Position numbers and translations under genes: made by a program
Source of the DNA: Devosia pacifica
Lineage (GTDB): Bacteria > Pseudomonadota > Alphaproteobacteria > Rhizobiales > Devosiaceae
NCBI RefSeq assembly: GCF_014652635.1
Contig: NZ_BMZE01000001.1
Span: 186,001-250,000 of the forward strand
Direction: 5' to 3'
DNA: 64,000 bases
The notes under the pieces: model-generated
What the model was told of the DNA's origin: nothing
Seen by the model: only the letters and a program-made list of their open reading frames with translations
Database searches by the model: none
Shown here: in pieces, positions 56,001 through 64,000 of the stretch
Layout: the number at the start of each line of letters is the position of its first letter
Position numbering within the stretch: position 1 is the first letter of the stretch

Positions 56001-56563
56001 AGGAACAATCGGGACATATTCGCGAGGTTGGCTACGAGCTCTACCAATCCATGCTGGAAGAGGCCGTGGCCTCCCTACGGTCCGGCGAGGAAGAATATGT
56101 CGACAACTCAGAATGGAGCCCGCAAATATCTCTTGGCATGCCTGTGATGATCCCCGAGCACTATGTGCCGGATTTGACCGTGCGGATGCAGCTCTACAGG
56201 CAGCTGGGTGATCTCAAGGAAGCCGAGGAGATCGATGCCGCCGGCGCTGAGCTCATCGACCGGTTCGGTCCACTTCCTGAAGAGGTTGAGGCACTTCTGA
56301 AGGTCATTCTGGTCAAGTCGCTCTGTCGCAAGGCAAATGTCGAAAAGGTCGACGCTGGGCCCAAGGGCGCTGTCGTTACTCTACGCAACAATGAGTTCCC
56401 GAACCCGGGTGCCTTGGTGCAGATTGTAGCGGACCCGGGACAGCAGGCCCGTATAAAACCAGATCAGAAGATTGTGTTCGCGCGCAACTGGCCCAACGCC
56501 GATGCGAGACTGAAAGGTGCGGCCGCTATTCTTTCGCGCATGGCGAAAGCGGCGGAGCAGTAA
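53081..56563 (+). CDS. mfd: Transcription-repair coupling factor
   Basis: Pushes stalled RNA polymerase off damaged DNA and recruits UvrA. 1160 residues. UvrB-like N-terminal part (LPAWDSLPYDRVSPN near 70), RNA polymerase-interacting domain with GDLVVHVDHGIGRF near 495, then RecG-like helicase motifs GDVGFGKTEVALRAAF (near 644), DEEQHFGV, TATPIPRTLQ, QIRGRIGRS, and a C-terminal autoregulatory domain. Together with uvrA earlier in the window it serves nucleotide excision repair. ATG overlaps sdhE by four bases. Confidence 0.97.
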   Translation: MNEQIVEKPTRTIAHVPDGMQPMVLAGLVEDRLKAAPEDPVSIVFVARDGRRMQRLADILQQMLPGHPILTLPAWDSLPYDRVSPNSVTTAARMRTLASLAENQTSGAIVLTAVNALIQKLPPREDVQRMSFSAASGRMVESDKLITWASDNGYLRVPTVRESGEFAVRGGLVDLYPASAEAPVRFDFFGSQLETIRTFDPDTQRTTGTLKRIELVPMSEVMLTADSIRRFRQNYTRSFGGNTADDPLYAAISAGSRYAGAENWLPFFYEHLEDLSAYVGDAPYVFDDQAAEAFGERRRQIVDYYQAREEARQQPQVAGAGAPYKPVPPDQLYAVDQHPYALAGASVIQLSAFQAPDTRDTVDAGGHLAPSFAAERQAQDTNLFAAVVDRLTAERKAGRRGIIACWSEGTRDRMAQVLKDHGLTNPRMAENWRDAASTSPNTTSLVVLGLDSGFVTDEMLVLSEQDILGERILRPQRRRKASDALTEAASLAAGDLVVHVDHGIGRFIGLRVIEAGGAPHECVELEYAGDTKLYLPVENIELLSRYGSEDTGAQLDKLGGGAWQAKKSRLKQRIREMAEQLITIAAARQLSSADRMDLHAGSYDEFAALFPFEETEDQMAAIEAVFDDLSSGKAMDRLVCGDVGFGKTEVALRAAFAVALSGKQVAVVVPTTLLARQHYKTFAERFAGLPVRVRQASRLVGSAEMKATRQGLAEGQVDIVVGTHALLAKSIKFKDLGLLIIDEEQHFGVGHKERLKELKANVHVLTLTATPIPRTLQLALTGVRDLSLLATPPVDRLAVRTFISPFDPLSVREALLREKYRGGQAFYVVPRIKDQPEIADFLKQQVPEVSFVVANGQMAPGELDDIMNAFYDGQFDVLVATTIVESGLDIPNANTLIVHRADHFGLAQLYQIRGRIGRSKQRAYALFTVPPDRKLTDTAERRLGVLQSLETLGAGFQLASHDLDIRGAGNLLGEEQSGHIREVGYELYQSMLEEAVASLRSGEEEYVDNSEWSPQISLGMPVMIPEHYVPDLTVRMQLYRQLGDLKEAEEIDAAGAELIDRFGPLPEEVEALLKVILVKSLCRKANVEKVDAGPKGAVVTLRNNEFPNPGALVQIVADPGQQARIKPDQKIVFARNWPNADARLKGAAAILSRMAKAAEQ

Positions 56564-56744
56564 GTATTTGGCGTTAACGAACCGGAACAACCATATAAGA
56601 CAATTTGCATGGTTCGGCCCGCCCGACAGGGTTCCGTAATGCTTGGTCGTCATGCTATTGCCCGAATTCAGCACTTCAAGGTCACCCAAGAATGCGGGGG
56701 AGAACGCCGCCCCGTTGCGATTGCAAACAAGCCAAGGATTTTGC

Positions 56745-57488
56745 ATGAAGCTCAGAAACTCACTTCTCGCTGGTCTTGCCGCCGCCACCTTTGCGCTGTC
56801 GTCCATGACGGTTCTCGCCCAAGAGACCGAGACGACCGAGGAAGCGCCCGCGACGAGCGAGCAGCAGCAACCTGATACCACAGCGGCGACGCAGGGTATC
56901 ACCAGCGCCGAACTTCCCTCGCAGAACTGGTTGAAGGTATGCGATCCGCTGCCGGATGGGCAGGAAGCGTGCATCATGCGTCAGGTGGTTCTGGCCAATG
57001 GTCAGTTCCTTGGCTCGTTCCTGCTGCGTGACGACCCGGGCCAGGAGAGCCGCCTGCTGGCAGTTGCTGCCGTTCCACTAGGCGTGCTGCTGCCGTTCGG
57101 GCTTACCTGGCAGATCGATGGCGCCGAACCGATCCGCGTGCCCTATATGCTCTGCGATCCGACGTCATGCGCGACCCAGCTCGTTATCAACGAGGCCTAC
57201 GTGAATTCGCTCAAGCGTGGTGCAGCCCTGAAGCTCACGGCGAAGAACCGTCAGAACGAGGATCTCACGATTGAGATCGACCTGAGCGGCTTTACCGCCA
57301 CCTATGATGGCGATGCTGCGCTCACCTTTGACGAGTTCCGCCAGGAGTCGACAGGCGGTAACGCGCTTGAGCAGGTGCTTCAGGACCGTGCCGAGCAGCT
57401 CCGTCGCCAGCTCGATACGGATGCCGAGCCCGCGGAAGGGGCTTCAGAAGAGAGTACGGATTCTGGCGCCGAGGAGACGGCGCAGTAA
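56745..57488 (+). CDS. Invasion-associated locus B (IalB) family exported protein
   Basis: 247 residues. Signal peptide 1-25 (KLRNSLLAGLAAATFALSS, VLA-Q). Mature part has W-x-x-x-C near 60 (NWLKVCDPLPDG), EACIMRQVV, LPFGLTWQIDG and CDPTSCATQLVI, the paired cysteines and motifs of the IalB family. IalB of Bartonella aids erythrocyte invasion, but the family is widespread in free-living Alphaproteobacteria, so no virulence role follows. The C-terminus is a long acidic tail. Upstream open codons to 56643 are unlikely to be used. Confidence 0.88.
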   Translation: MKLRNSLLAGLAAATFALSSMTVLAQETETTEEAPATSEQQQPDTTAATQGITSAELPSQNWLKVCDPLPDGQEACIMRQVVLANGQFLGSFLLRDDPGQESRLLAVAAVPLGVLLPFGLTWQIDGAEPIRVPYMLCDPTSCATQLVINEAYVNSLKRGAALKLTAKNRQNEDLTIEIDLSGFTATYDGDAALTFDEFRQESTGGNALEQVLQDRAEQLRRQLDTDAEPAEGASEESTDSGAEETAQ

Positions 57489-57514
57489 TCTGGCTGCATC
57501 GACAGCATCAGTGA

Positions 57515-57538
57515 GGGGCGCGTCAGCGCCCCTTTTTT
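57515..57538 (+). terminator. Terminator after the IalB-family gene
   Basis: GGGGCGC-gtca-GCGCCCC followed by TTTTTT, between this gene and the convergent ubiH-like gene. Confidence 0.92.
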
Positions 57539-58700
57539 ATTGCCGGCCCATGCCGATGGACATTGCCTGCTTTCGCAACGCGGGCAGGGCGTTGAGGCCC
57601 CAGAGCCCGCCGGCCCGCAGCATCTGTGCTGGCAGATGTTCGGAAAGGAGAGAGCGAAACAGTGCGTCGACCATGCCGCCGGTTCTGGTAACATCTGTGG
57701 CCCGACGAACGGCATAAGCATCGCTCACCTCCTGGCCCCAGTTTGAATCAGAACGATCAGCGTTTTTTACCACCTCTGCAAGCGCTTCCACGTCGCGAAG
57801 GCCAAGGTTCAGTCCCTGCGCGCCAATCGGTGGAAACGCATGCCCGCTCTCTCCCACAAGCACCACGCCGCGGCGTCCGAGGGGCCGAACGGATAGAATG
57901 TTCAAAGGGAAAACGGCAGGCTTCGTCGCCATCTTGATATCGCCAAACAGCCTTTGGGATTTCTGCGCCAAAGCCTCGATCATCTCGGCGTCCGGTCGCG
58001 CGATGATGTGCTGCAACACATCCTGTCTGTCGATCCAGACGAGATTCGCCCGATTCTCTTCTGCCGGGACGAGCGTGAATGGACCATTGGGATAGTGAAA
58101 CTCCACGGATGTGGCGTTGAGCGGCTTCTGCAGCTCCAGATCGCAAACCAATGCGGACTGTTCAAACTGCCGCTCGCGAGAAACGAAGCCTTCCACATGT
58201 CTACGCACAAACGACCGCTTGCCATCTGCGCCAACGATAAGCGGCGCCTCTATCTCACGCTCGTCGGCAAGAACAGCAATATGGGTGGACTCCTGCGCCT
58301 TGAGGTCAACGAGTGCACTATCGACAGCCGAAAGGTTTGGCAGGGACGCCCGAACCTTCGAGAAGGCCTCGTTGAGCGCGCTGTTCGCGAAATTCCACCC
58401 GAAGGCGTCGAGCCCCATGTCAGAGGCCTTGAACAAGCTTTCCGGGGCTCGGAACAGCCGATTTGTGGCGTCGATGATCCGTATGCGGCGCAGGGGATAA
58501 CCGAGGCTCGCGGGATCCTCGATCAGGCCAGAGTAAACCAGATAGTCGACCACCGGCTGCATCAGCGCCGAGGTTCGTTGATCCTTGGCGGCGCCAGGAG
58601 CGGCATGAATCACGTCCAGGCCGGCACGGGCCAACGCAATTGCCGCCGCAAGCCCAGTCAGCCCGCCTCCTACAACTATGGCATCGGTCCGGTCGGTCAT
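57537..58700 (-). CDS. UbiH/UbiF-type FAD monooxygenase
   Basis: 387 residues. FAD-binding VVGGGLTGLAAAIALARAG at the N-terminus, the middle VGADGKRSFVR (DG motif), and GESGHAFPPIGAQGLNLGLRDVEAL near 285 (GD-type motif, with Glu-Ser in place of the common Gly-Asp). This is the UbiH/UbiF/Coq6 group of ubiquinone ring hydroxylases; which ring carbon it acts on is not clear. ATG 58700 chosen; a frame to 58754 has no homology. Convergent with the IalB-family gene. Confidence 0.88.
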   Translation of the reverse strand: MTDRTDAIVVGGGLTGLAAAIALARAGLDVIHAAPGAAKDQRTSALMQPVVDYLVYSGLIEDPASLGYPLRRIRIIDATNRLFRAPESLFKASDMGLDAFGWNFANSALNEAFSKVRASLPNLSAVDSALVDLKAQESTHIAVLADEREIEAPLIVGADGKRSFVRRHVEGFVSRERQFEQSALVCDLELQKPLNATSVEFHYPNGPFTLVPAEENRANLVWIDRQDVLQHIIARPDAEMIEALAQKSQRLFGDIKMATKPAVFPLNILSVRPLGRRGVVLVGESGHAFPPIGAQGLNLGLRDVEALAEVVKNADRSDSNWGQEVSDAYAVRRATDVTRTGGMVDALFRSLLSEHLPAQMLRAGGLWGLNALPALRKQAMSIGMGRQ

Positions 58701-58857
58701 CCCATCTCTCGTGTCGGTTGGGCCATACAGCGCCCTAGGTGTTAGCATCGACACCGAAAATCGACCAGAGACCCTGCGATCAGCTTGTCGCGTCTTTCAC
58801 AAGGCCGCTGTTGCTACTATGAGTCTACGTCATTCTTAAGCCAGCAGGAATTGCGTG

Positions 58858-59742
58858 ATGATGGAATTGCTTGTCGACCCCAGTGTCTGGGTCGCGTTCT
58901 TGACATTGACCGTCATGGAGATCGTGCTCGGTATCGACAATATCGTTTTCATCTCCGTCCTGGTCTCACGGCTGCCGGCCGAACAGGCCGAGCGGGCGCG
59001 CAAGCTCGGCATTGCGCTGGCGCTGGTATTCCGCATCGTTCTGCTCCTGCTTATCTCCGTTATCGTGCAGCTCGAGGATCCGGTCATCAGTTTCGCCGGG
59101 TTCGATCTCTCCTGGAAAGATATCATCCTCATCGCCGGCGGCTTTTTCCTGATCTACAAGGCAACCCACGAAATGCATGCGGCTATTGAAGAGCCGCATG
59201 AAGTGAGCATCGCGGAAAAGGCCAAGGCCTCATTCCAGGCGATCATCCTGCAGATCGTCATCATCGATATGGTATTTTCGATCGACTCGATCATCACCGC
59301 AGTTGGCATGGTGCCTGCCGACCAGGTCATCGTGATGATTGCCGCCGTTCTCGTGGCGGTCGCCGTAATGTTCATCGCCTCTGGCCCGATCGCTCGGTTC
59401 GTGGCCGCGCACCCGACAACCAAGATGCTGGCTCTAGCCTTCCTGCTTCTCATCGGCGTGACCTTGGTAGCAGATGGTCTCGGCTTCCATATCCCGAAGG
59501 GCTACATCTACTCTGCGATGGCGTTTTCCGTATTGGTGGAAGCTGTTAACATATTTGCGAAGAGCCGCAGGATGGCCAATGCCGATCCGCAACGGCTTGC
59601 CGCAGCAACCGCTGTTCCGGGTAGCCGCGTCTCCGAAGAGGACGTGGCATCGGTTCAGACCGCAAAGCCAAGGCCGCGCTCCAATCCGGTGAGGAAGGCA
59701 CAGGCCCGCCCGAAGTCCGCTCCGAGGAAGCCCAAGTCATGA
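58858..59742 (+). CDS. TerC family membrane protein
   Basis: 294 residues with seven or eight helices. Metal-binding-like acidic motifs in the membrane: MEIVLGIDNIVFISVL near 20 and VFSIDSIITAVG near 140, the TerC signature. Relatives take part in manganese export or tellurite resistance; no other ter genes are near. The last 55 residues are proline/lysine/arginine-rich and extra to the core. ATG 58858 has AGGA at a good distance; a GTG lies one codon upstream. Overlaps the quinone oxidoreductase gene by four bases. Confidence 0.9.
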   Translation: MMELLVDPSVWVAFLTLTVMEIVLGIDNIVFISVLVSRLPAEQAERARKLGIALALVFRIVLLLLISVIVQLEDPVISFAGFDLSWKDIILIAGGFFLIYKATHEMHAAIEEPHEVSIAEKAKASFQAIILQIVIIDMVFSIDSIITAVGMVPADQVIVMIAAVLVAVAVMFIASGPIARFVAAHPTTKMLALAFLLLIGVTLVADGLGFHIPKGYIYSAMAFSVLVEAVNIFAKSRRMANADPQRLAAATAVPGSRVSEEDVASVQTAKPRPRSNPVRKAQARPKSAPRKPKS

Positions 59743-60710
59743 GCATTGCCGTCGTCGTAGAAAATCAAGGAGGCCCCGAGGCCCTGAAGGTCACGGAAGT
59801 CACGGTGGGTGAACCGGGCCCTGGGCAGGTGCGCATCGTTCAGACTGCCATCGGCCTGAATTTTATCGACACTTACCAGCGTTCTGGTCTGTATCCCATT
59901 GAAACACCATTTGTCGCAGGGAACGAAGGCGTCGGGACCATTACTGCCGTCGGTCCCGATGTGGAGAGCTTCAAGCCCGGTGACAGAGTTACCTACAACG
60001 GCTCTCTAGGCGCCTATGCACGTGACAGGCTGCTGCCGGTAGAGAAGGTCATTCCAGTACCCGACGGGATCGATGACCGAGAGGTCGCGGCGATGATGCT
60101 CAAGGGCATGACCGCCTACTACCTGCTCTTCAAGACATGGCCGCTGAAAGCTGGCGAGACCATCCTCTATCATGCCGCTGCCGGGGGCGTCGGATTGTTG
60201 GCATGCCAGTGGGCAAAGGCAATCGGGGCTCGTGTCATCGGTACCGTAGGCTCGGCCGACAAGGCAGAACTCGCCCTTGAGAACGGGTGCGATGAAGTCA
60301 TCAATTATCGCGAAGAGAACTTCGTCGAGCGTGTTCGTGATCTGACGGACGGCAAAGGCGTGGACGTCGTCTATGACGGCGTTGGCAAGGATACCTTTGA
60401 GTCTTCACTGGATTGCCTGCGCCCGCGCGGACTGATGGTGTCTTTTGGCAATGCTTCCGGTGTTGTCTCGATCCCCGATCTCGGGGTTCTGGCGCGCAAG
60501 GGCTCTTTGTATGTCACACGCCCGACCGCGGCCTCCTATTTCGCCAATCGCGAGGACATGCTGGAGGGCGCAGCGGCGCTCTTTGACGCCGTGAAATCCG
60601 AGGCGATAAAGGTCAACGTGAACCACACGTTCCGGCTGGAAGAGGCCGCCGAGGCGCATAGGGCCCTCGAGGCGCGGGAAACCACCGGTTCGGTCGTCCT
60701 CCTGCCTTGA
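59739..60710 (+). CDS. qor: NADPH:quinone oxidoreductase, zinc-free MDR type
   Basis: 323 residues, normal length. N-terminal GroES-like domain (NQGGPEALKVTEVTVGEPGPGQV), then Rossmann motif AAAGGVGLLACQWAKAIGARVIGTVGS near 145. No catalytic zinc cysteines, as in QOR. ATGA overlap with terC and TTGA overlap with the next gene make a tight three-gene unit. Confidence 0.93.
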   Translation: MSIAVVVENQGGPEALKVTEVTVGEPGPGQVRIVQTAIGLNFIDTYQRSGLYPIETPFVAGNEGVGTITAVGPDVESFKPGDRVTYNGSLGAYARDRLLPVEKVIPVPDGIDDREVAAMMLKGMTAYYLLFKTWPLKAGETILYHAAAGGVGLLACQWAKAIGARVIGTVGSADKAELALENGCDEVINYREENFVERVRDLTDGKGVDVVYDGVGKDTFESSLDCLRPRGLMVSFGNASGVVSIPDLGVLARKGSLYVTRPTAASYFANREDMLEGAAALFDAVKSEAIKVNVNHTFRLEEAAEAHRALEARETTGSVVLLP

Positions 60711-61198
60711 CGGAACGCTTTAAGGTGAACGAAGCGGAGCAATTCCTCCTCCGCTTCCCTGACATTAGAGCGGGACTGAACAAATCTCGCTTCGTCGCTG
60801 AGAACTGGCCGGTTGCGGTCGATATAGTCGAGGCGCCCGATCAAATCGGGCGGCTCTTTACGTGCTTTCGGATAAGCCTTGGGCGCATCAATCCGCATTT
60901 TCTGCACTGGCTACGGGTGCGCAATATGACCGTTGCCGAGGCGGTGCGCCGGATCGATCGGATGCCCTCTGCCGAGCGCCGTACCGTGCTCTCCTTCGCC
61001 ACCGAGTTTCGAAGGCAGCCGAATGCAAGTCTCGAGCTGCCGTGCTATCGCCTGTCCGACGGAAACAGCCTGATCCTCGATGGGAATCATCACGCGGTGG
61101 CACTTGCTCTCAGCGGTCGTACTTCAAAGGTCGTCCTGCATTGCATTGAAGGACCGATGGACGAGAGTGCCATCAAAGGCATCGAACTCTGCCGGTGA
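60707..61198 (+). CDS. Unknown protein with weak ParB/sulfiredoxin-like motif
   Basis: 163 residues, TTG start overlapping the qor stop (TTGA). In the C-terminal half LSDGNSLILDGNHHAVALALSG recalls the (I)DGHHR motif of ParB-like nuclease/sulfiredoxin folds, where a phosphate-binding arginine follows; here the arginine is absent. The first half (LLRFPDIRAGLNKSRFVAENWPVAVDIVEAP) has no known pattern. Convergent with the LysR gene. Family not certain. Confidence 0.6.
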   Translation: MTERFKVNEAEQFLLRFPDIRAGLNKSRFVAENWPVAVDIVEAPDQIGRLFTCFRISLGRINPHFLHWLRVRNMTVAEAVRRIDRMPSAERRTVLSFATEFRRQPNASLELPCYRLSDGNSLILDGNHHAVALALSGRTSKVVLHCIEGPMDESAIKGIELCR

Positions 61199-61208
61199 AG
61201 CCATACGG

Positions 61209-62102
61209 CTAATCCTTCTCGCTGAGCATCCTCTGAAACTGCTCGACCAGCATGTCGAAGACTGCCCGCACGCGTGGCAGATGCCGCAGGTTCTCGTGCG
61301 TCACGATCCACGTCTCAAGCTTCGTGATGACGAGGTCGGGAAGGACGGGCACCAGGTTGCTATCGGCTAGCCCGACGGGCCTTTGAGCTGCGACAATTCC
61401 GAGACCAGCCCGCGCTGCCGCGAGCTGCGCGGGATGATTATCCGTCCGCACCACGTAGTTGGCCCGTTTTACCATCGGGAAAACCGCCTCCGACACTGCG
61501 AGAAAAGCCTGATCTTTGTCGGAGCCGATCAGATCGTGCGTCACCAGATCTTCGATCGTCGCGGGCGCGCCCCGGCGTGCGATATAGTCTCGGTGGGCGA
61601 ACAGAGCTATCGGGATCGCACCCACCTTTCTGGTAACCAATGCATCCTGACGCGGCGGATGCATCCGAATTGCAAGGTCGACCTCCTGCTCAAGCAGGTT
61701 GGCGGAACGATTGCTAAGCACGATCTCGATTATCAGTTCGGGGAAGCGCTGCCGCAAAGAAGCGAGCATCGGCGGCAGCACCTCAACGCCAACAAAATCG
61801 GACACCGAAAGCCGGACGACCCCGGCAGGCTGATCGTGGCGCGAGGCCGCTGTGCGGACAAACGTTTCCGACGCCCGTCCCATGGCTCGCGCTGCGTCAC
61901 CCAGCGACTTGGCGTGCTCTGTGGGGAACAAACCGCGCGCGGAGCGTGTGAACAGTACCGTGCCCAACGCATGCTCTAGCGCTTCGACCTGCGATCGCAC
62001 CGTCGCCTGGGCAAGCCCAAGCCGCCTGGCAGCTGCGGACAAGCTGCCTTCTTCCAGCACTGCGAGAAAAGCCCTTTGTTGGTTCCAGTCGGTTGAGCTC
62101 AT
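61209..62102 (-). CDS. LysR-type transcriptional regulator
   Basis: 297 residues. Winged HTH at 1-65 ([32 protein letters not shown]), then the periplasmic-binding-like effector domain, with VRLSVSDFVGVEVLPPML at 95 onward. It is divergent from the NAD-binding epimerase gene with 93 bp between, the usual layout for a LysR regulator and its target. The effector is unknown. ATG 62102; the upstream frame to 62153 overlaps the probable promoter. Confidence 0.92.
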   Translation of the reverse strand: MSSTDWNQQRAFLAVLEEGSLSAAARRLGLAQATVRSQVEALEHALGTVLFTRSARGLFPTEHAKSLGDAARAMGRASETFVRTAASRHDQPAGVVRLSVSDFVGVEVLPPMLASLRQRFPELIIEIVLSNRSANLLEQEVDLAIRMHPPRQDALVTRKVGAIPIALFAHRDYIARRGAPATIEDLVTHDLIGSDKDQAFLAVSEAVFPMVKRANYVVRTDNHPAQLAAARAGLGIVAAQRPVGLADSNLVPVLPDLVITKLETWIVTHENLRHLPRVRAVFDMLVEQFQRMLSEKD

Positions 62103-62195
62103 AAAAAATCTATCACCGGCTGCAACAAGTTCGTCAATTCCTTTGCTCCTCATCCTCGCCGAATATCACGCACAAGATCAGCGTGGAGATGACAG

Positions 62196-63152
62196 ATGAA
62201 TACTGGTAAAGCCCTTATCCTCGGCGCAACGGGTGGTGTTGGGAATGCCGTTGCACAAGCTCTGCTGCAGCACGGCTGGCAAGTCGCCGCCTTGACGCGC
62301 CGGGATGCGGGCGAAACCCGGACTTTGGACGACCGGATCGAGTGGCGTTCTGGTGATGCGATGTCCGCATCTGACGTCACGGCTGCTGCCCAGGATGCCG
62401 AGATTATCGTGCATGCAGTCAACCCGGCGGGCTATCGCAACTGGGGTAGCCTCGTCGTGCCGATGATCGAGAATACGATCGCCGCGGCAAGAAAAACCGG
62501 AGCGCGTATCGTTCTGCCCGGAACGATCTACAACTACGGCTTCGATGCCTTCCCGAACCTGAGCGAAGACTCGCCGCAAAACCCTGTCACAGAAAAGGGC
62601 AGGATACGCGTAGCTCTGGAGAGCCGGCTCGAGGCCGCCAGTCGCGAGGGGGTCCCTGTTCTGATCCTGCGATGCGGTGATTTCTTCGGCCCGGCTCGAG
62701 GCAGCAACTGGTTTGCACAGGCTTTGGTCACCCCAGGTCGCCGGCTAAAGGCCGTGACCTATCCCGGGCCTGAGGGCATTGGACACAGCTGGGCCTATCT
62801 CCCGGATATCGGTGAAACGGTGGCTCAACTGTTGGACCGGCGTGACCAGCTTGAAACGTTCGCCCGCTTCCACTTCGGCGGGCACTGGGATCCGGACGGT
62901 CGCGCTTTGCCGCGCGCGATAGCAGGAGCGTTGGGGCGCCCTGATTTGCGAACCAAGCATTTTCCCTGGAGCCTCGTCGGCGCCGCCGGCCTCTTCATGG
63001 AGACGCCGCGAGAGATCTACAAGATGCGCTATCTGTGGCGGCATTCGATCCGGCTATCGAACGAGAAGCTAGCGATGTTTCTCGGCAAGGAGCCCCACAC
63101 GCCGCTCAACGTCGCAGTCGCTACCACGCTCAAGGCGCTCGAGGTGCGCTGA
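62196..63152 (+). CDS. NAD(P)-dependent epimerase/dehydratase-type protein
   Basis: 318 residues of the atypical SDR fold. N-terminal LILGATGGVGNAVAQALLQHGWQVAALTRR (GATGxxG motif binds NAD(P)); RIVLPGTIYNYG near 110; a substrate domain in the second half. Family members include sugar epimerases and NmrA-like sensors; substrate unknown. Good GGAG ribosome site. Divergent from, and likely controlled by, the LysR regulator. Confidence 0.86.
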   Translation: MNTGKALILGATGGVGNAVAQALLQHGWQVAALTRRDAGETRTLDDRIEWRSGDAMSASDVTAAAQDAEIIVHAVNPAGYRNWGSLVVPMIENTIAAARKTGARIVLPGTIYNYGFDAFPNLSEDSPQNPVTEKGRIRVALESRLEAASREGVPVLILRCGDFFGPARGSNWFAQALVTPGRRLKAVTYPGPEGIGHSWAYLPDIGETVAQLLDRRDQLETFARFHFGGHWDPDGRALPRAIAGALGRPDLRTKHFPWSLVGAAGLFMETPREIYKMRYLWRHSIRLSNEKLAMFLGKEPHTPLNVAVATTLKALEVR

Positions 63153-63158
63153 TCTTGG

Positions 63159-63248
63159 TGGCGGGTAGGGAGGGATTCGAACCCCCGGAACGCTTGCACG
63201 TTCGCCGGTTTTCAAGACCGGAGCAATCGACCACTCTGCCACCTACCC
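63159..63248 (-). tRNA. tRNA-Ser(UGA)
   Basis: Minus strand. Acceptor GGGTAGG / CCTACCC, discriminator G and encoded CCA, anticodon loop CUUGAAA (anticodon UGA), long variable arm (CGAACGTGCAAGCGTTC), T loop GGTTCGAATCC. Class II shape fits serine. Confidence 0.96.
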
Positions 63249-63288
63249 ACAGCGCCCGTTTAGCGTTTTGCCCCGGTAGTGTCCAGTC

Positions 63289-64000
63289 TCAGCGGCCGCG
63301 TGGTTTCGCACGACTTGTCGCTTCGGCAGATAGTGGATCATCTGGCCACGAATGCCGGGGATAGCGGCCCTTGAGCTCACGCGCCACCTCCCGCCAGGAG
63401 CCCCGCCAGAACCCGGGAAGATCTCGCGTGCTCTGGATCGGTCGCTGCGCAGGAGACAACAGCACAACCAGCAAGCCGATTCTGCCATCAGCAATGGTCG
63501 GATGATGGTCGAGGCCGAAAAGCTCCTGTGGTCGTGCCTGAAGTGTAGGTCCGTTCTCGTTCGCGTAGTCGATCGGCAAGCGCGAACCGGACGGCGCATC
63601 GAAATGGCTCGGCAACATGGTGTCGAGCTGCTGGCGCAACGCCCACGGGAGCAGCTCGAAGAGTGCCGACTCGAGCATGTCCGCGGTAATGTCCGAAAGC
63701 TTGCTGGAGGTTCCAATATGCGCAACGATCCAATCGGCACCATTATCTGCAAGTGCAGCGTCTGAAAGGTCGGGCCACGGCGCGCCGAGCTCTCTTGCGA
63801 GAAAGCTGGCTCGATCACGCAGGGCAAATTGGTTGCGCGACCACGGCAGCCGCTGGATGCCGATTTCAGCAATGGCTGCTGCCAACGCTTGCCCGACTTG
63901 GTCCTCCGGCTTCGGGGCCTCGGTTGTCTCGCTCAGCACCAGCGCGCCAAGCGTTCGCACATTGCGCACACGGATGGCTGCGGCCGCCTTGTCGAAATGC
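63289..64000 (-). CDS. hrpB: ATP-dependent helicase HrpB, C-terminal part
   Basis: Only the last 237 residues are in view; the frame is open to the window edge. The visible part matches the HrpB C-terminal domain: VRNVRTLGALVLSE near the start, SRNQFALRDRASFLARELGAPWPDLSD, and the end block FWRGSWREVARELKGRYPRHSWPDDP. HrpB is a DEAH-type RNA helicase, not essential, of unclear role. The helicase motifs lie outside the window. Confidence 0.93.
   Translation of the reverse strand, partial: HFDKAAAAIRVRNVRTLGALVLSETTEAPKPEDQVGQALAAAIAEIGIQRLPWSRNQFALRDRASFLARELGAPWPDLSDAALADNGADWIVAHIGTSSKLSDITADMLESALFELLPWALRQQLDTMLPSHFDAPSGSRLPIDYANENGPTLQARPQELFGLDHHPTIADGRIGLLVVLLSPAQRPIQSTRDLPGFWRGSWREVARELKGRYPRHSWPDDPLSAEATSRAKPRGR

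Noticed and set aside
1..64000. CRISPR array
   Set aside because: No regularly spaced repeats with unique spacers; the only short direct repeats are the five iterons and att/arm sites.

Overview
The window is about 64 kb of bacterial chromosome, rich in G+C outside one insertion. The host is most likely an alphaproteobacterium, probably of the Hyphomicrobiales (Devosia- or Pelagibacterium-like; the genus is a guess). Signs of this are a fused secDF, DUF1127 micro-proteins, an IalB-family exported protein, and direct-repeat LexA boxes of the GAAC-N7-GAAC type. Homologues of mitochondrial respiratory-complex assembly factors (Mth938/NDUFAF3, a phytoene-synthase-like NDUFAF6 relative, SdhE) also fit.

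Host region 1 (1-28152) is core housekeeping. In order: secDF with two putative complex I assembly genes; trmFO; stress genes (PfpI, GST, DUF1127); uvrA and ssb, divergent across two LexA boxes; an RND exporter; gyrA; LysE, GNAT and MFS genes; coaD, two cyclophilins, queA and tgt (the end of queuosine synthesis); pgi and a second map gene; a candidate 6S-like RNA; two membrane proteins and a nucleotide-sugar-type epimerase. Tgt has lost three of its four zinc ligands, which is unexpected.

The insertion (28177-46362, about 18.1 kb) sits in the 3' half of tRNA-Lys(UUU). It is bounded by perfect 48-bp direct repeats and has arm-type repeats inside both ends. It carries an integrase, an excisionase/AlpA-like regulator, and a lambda-O-like replication initiator with five iterons inside its own gene. 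It also has a full HK97-type head and packaging set: portal, fused protease-capsid, HNH, TerS, TerL and connector. Its only recognisable tail gene is a 1337-aa tape-measure protein. There is no tail tube, tail tip, fibre, holin, endolysin or CI-type repressor. The genes are open, and a 28-bp promoter/operator element is repeated (27/28 identical) before both the regulatory and the structural modules. I read it as a head-encoding phage satellite (cf-PICI-like) or a reduced prophage; this is inference. It also holds two long, palindrome-rich non-coding stretches and a small reverse-strand gene.

Host region 2 (46317-64000) resumes with the restored tRNA-Lys. It continues with a SPOR-like membrane protein, glmU-glmS (UDP-GlcNAc synthesis), recG, sdhE-mfd, an IalB-family protein, a UbiH-type hydroxylase, TerC, a quinone oxidoreductase, a LysR regulator divergent from an NAD-binding epimerase, tRNA-Ser(UGA), and the 3' part of hrpB, cut by the window end.
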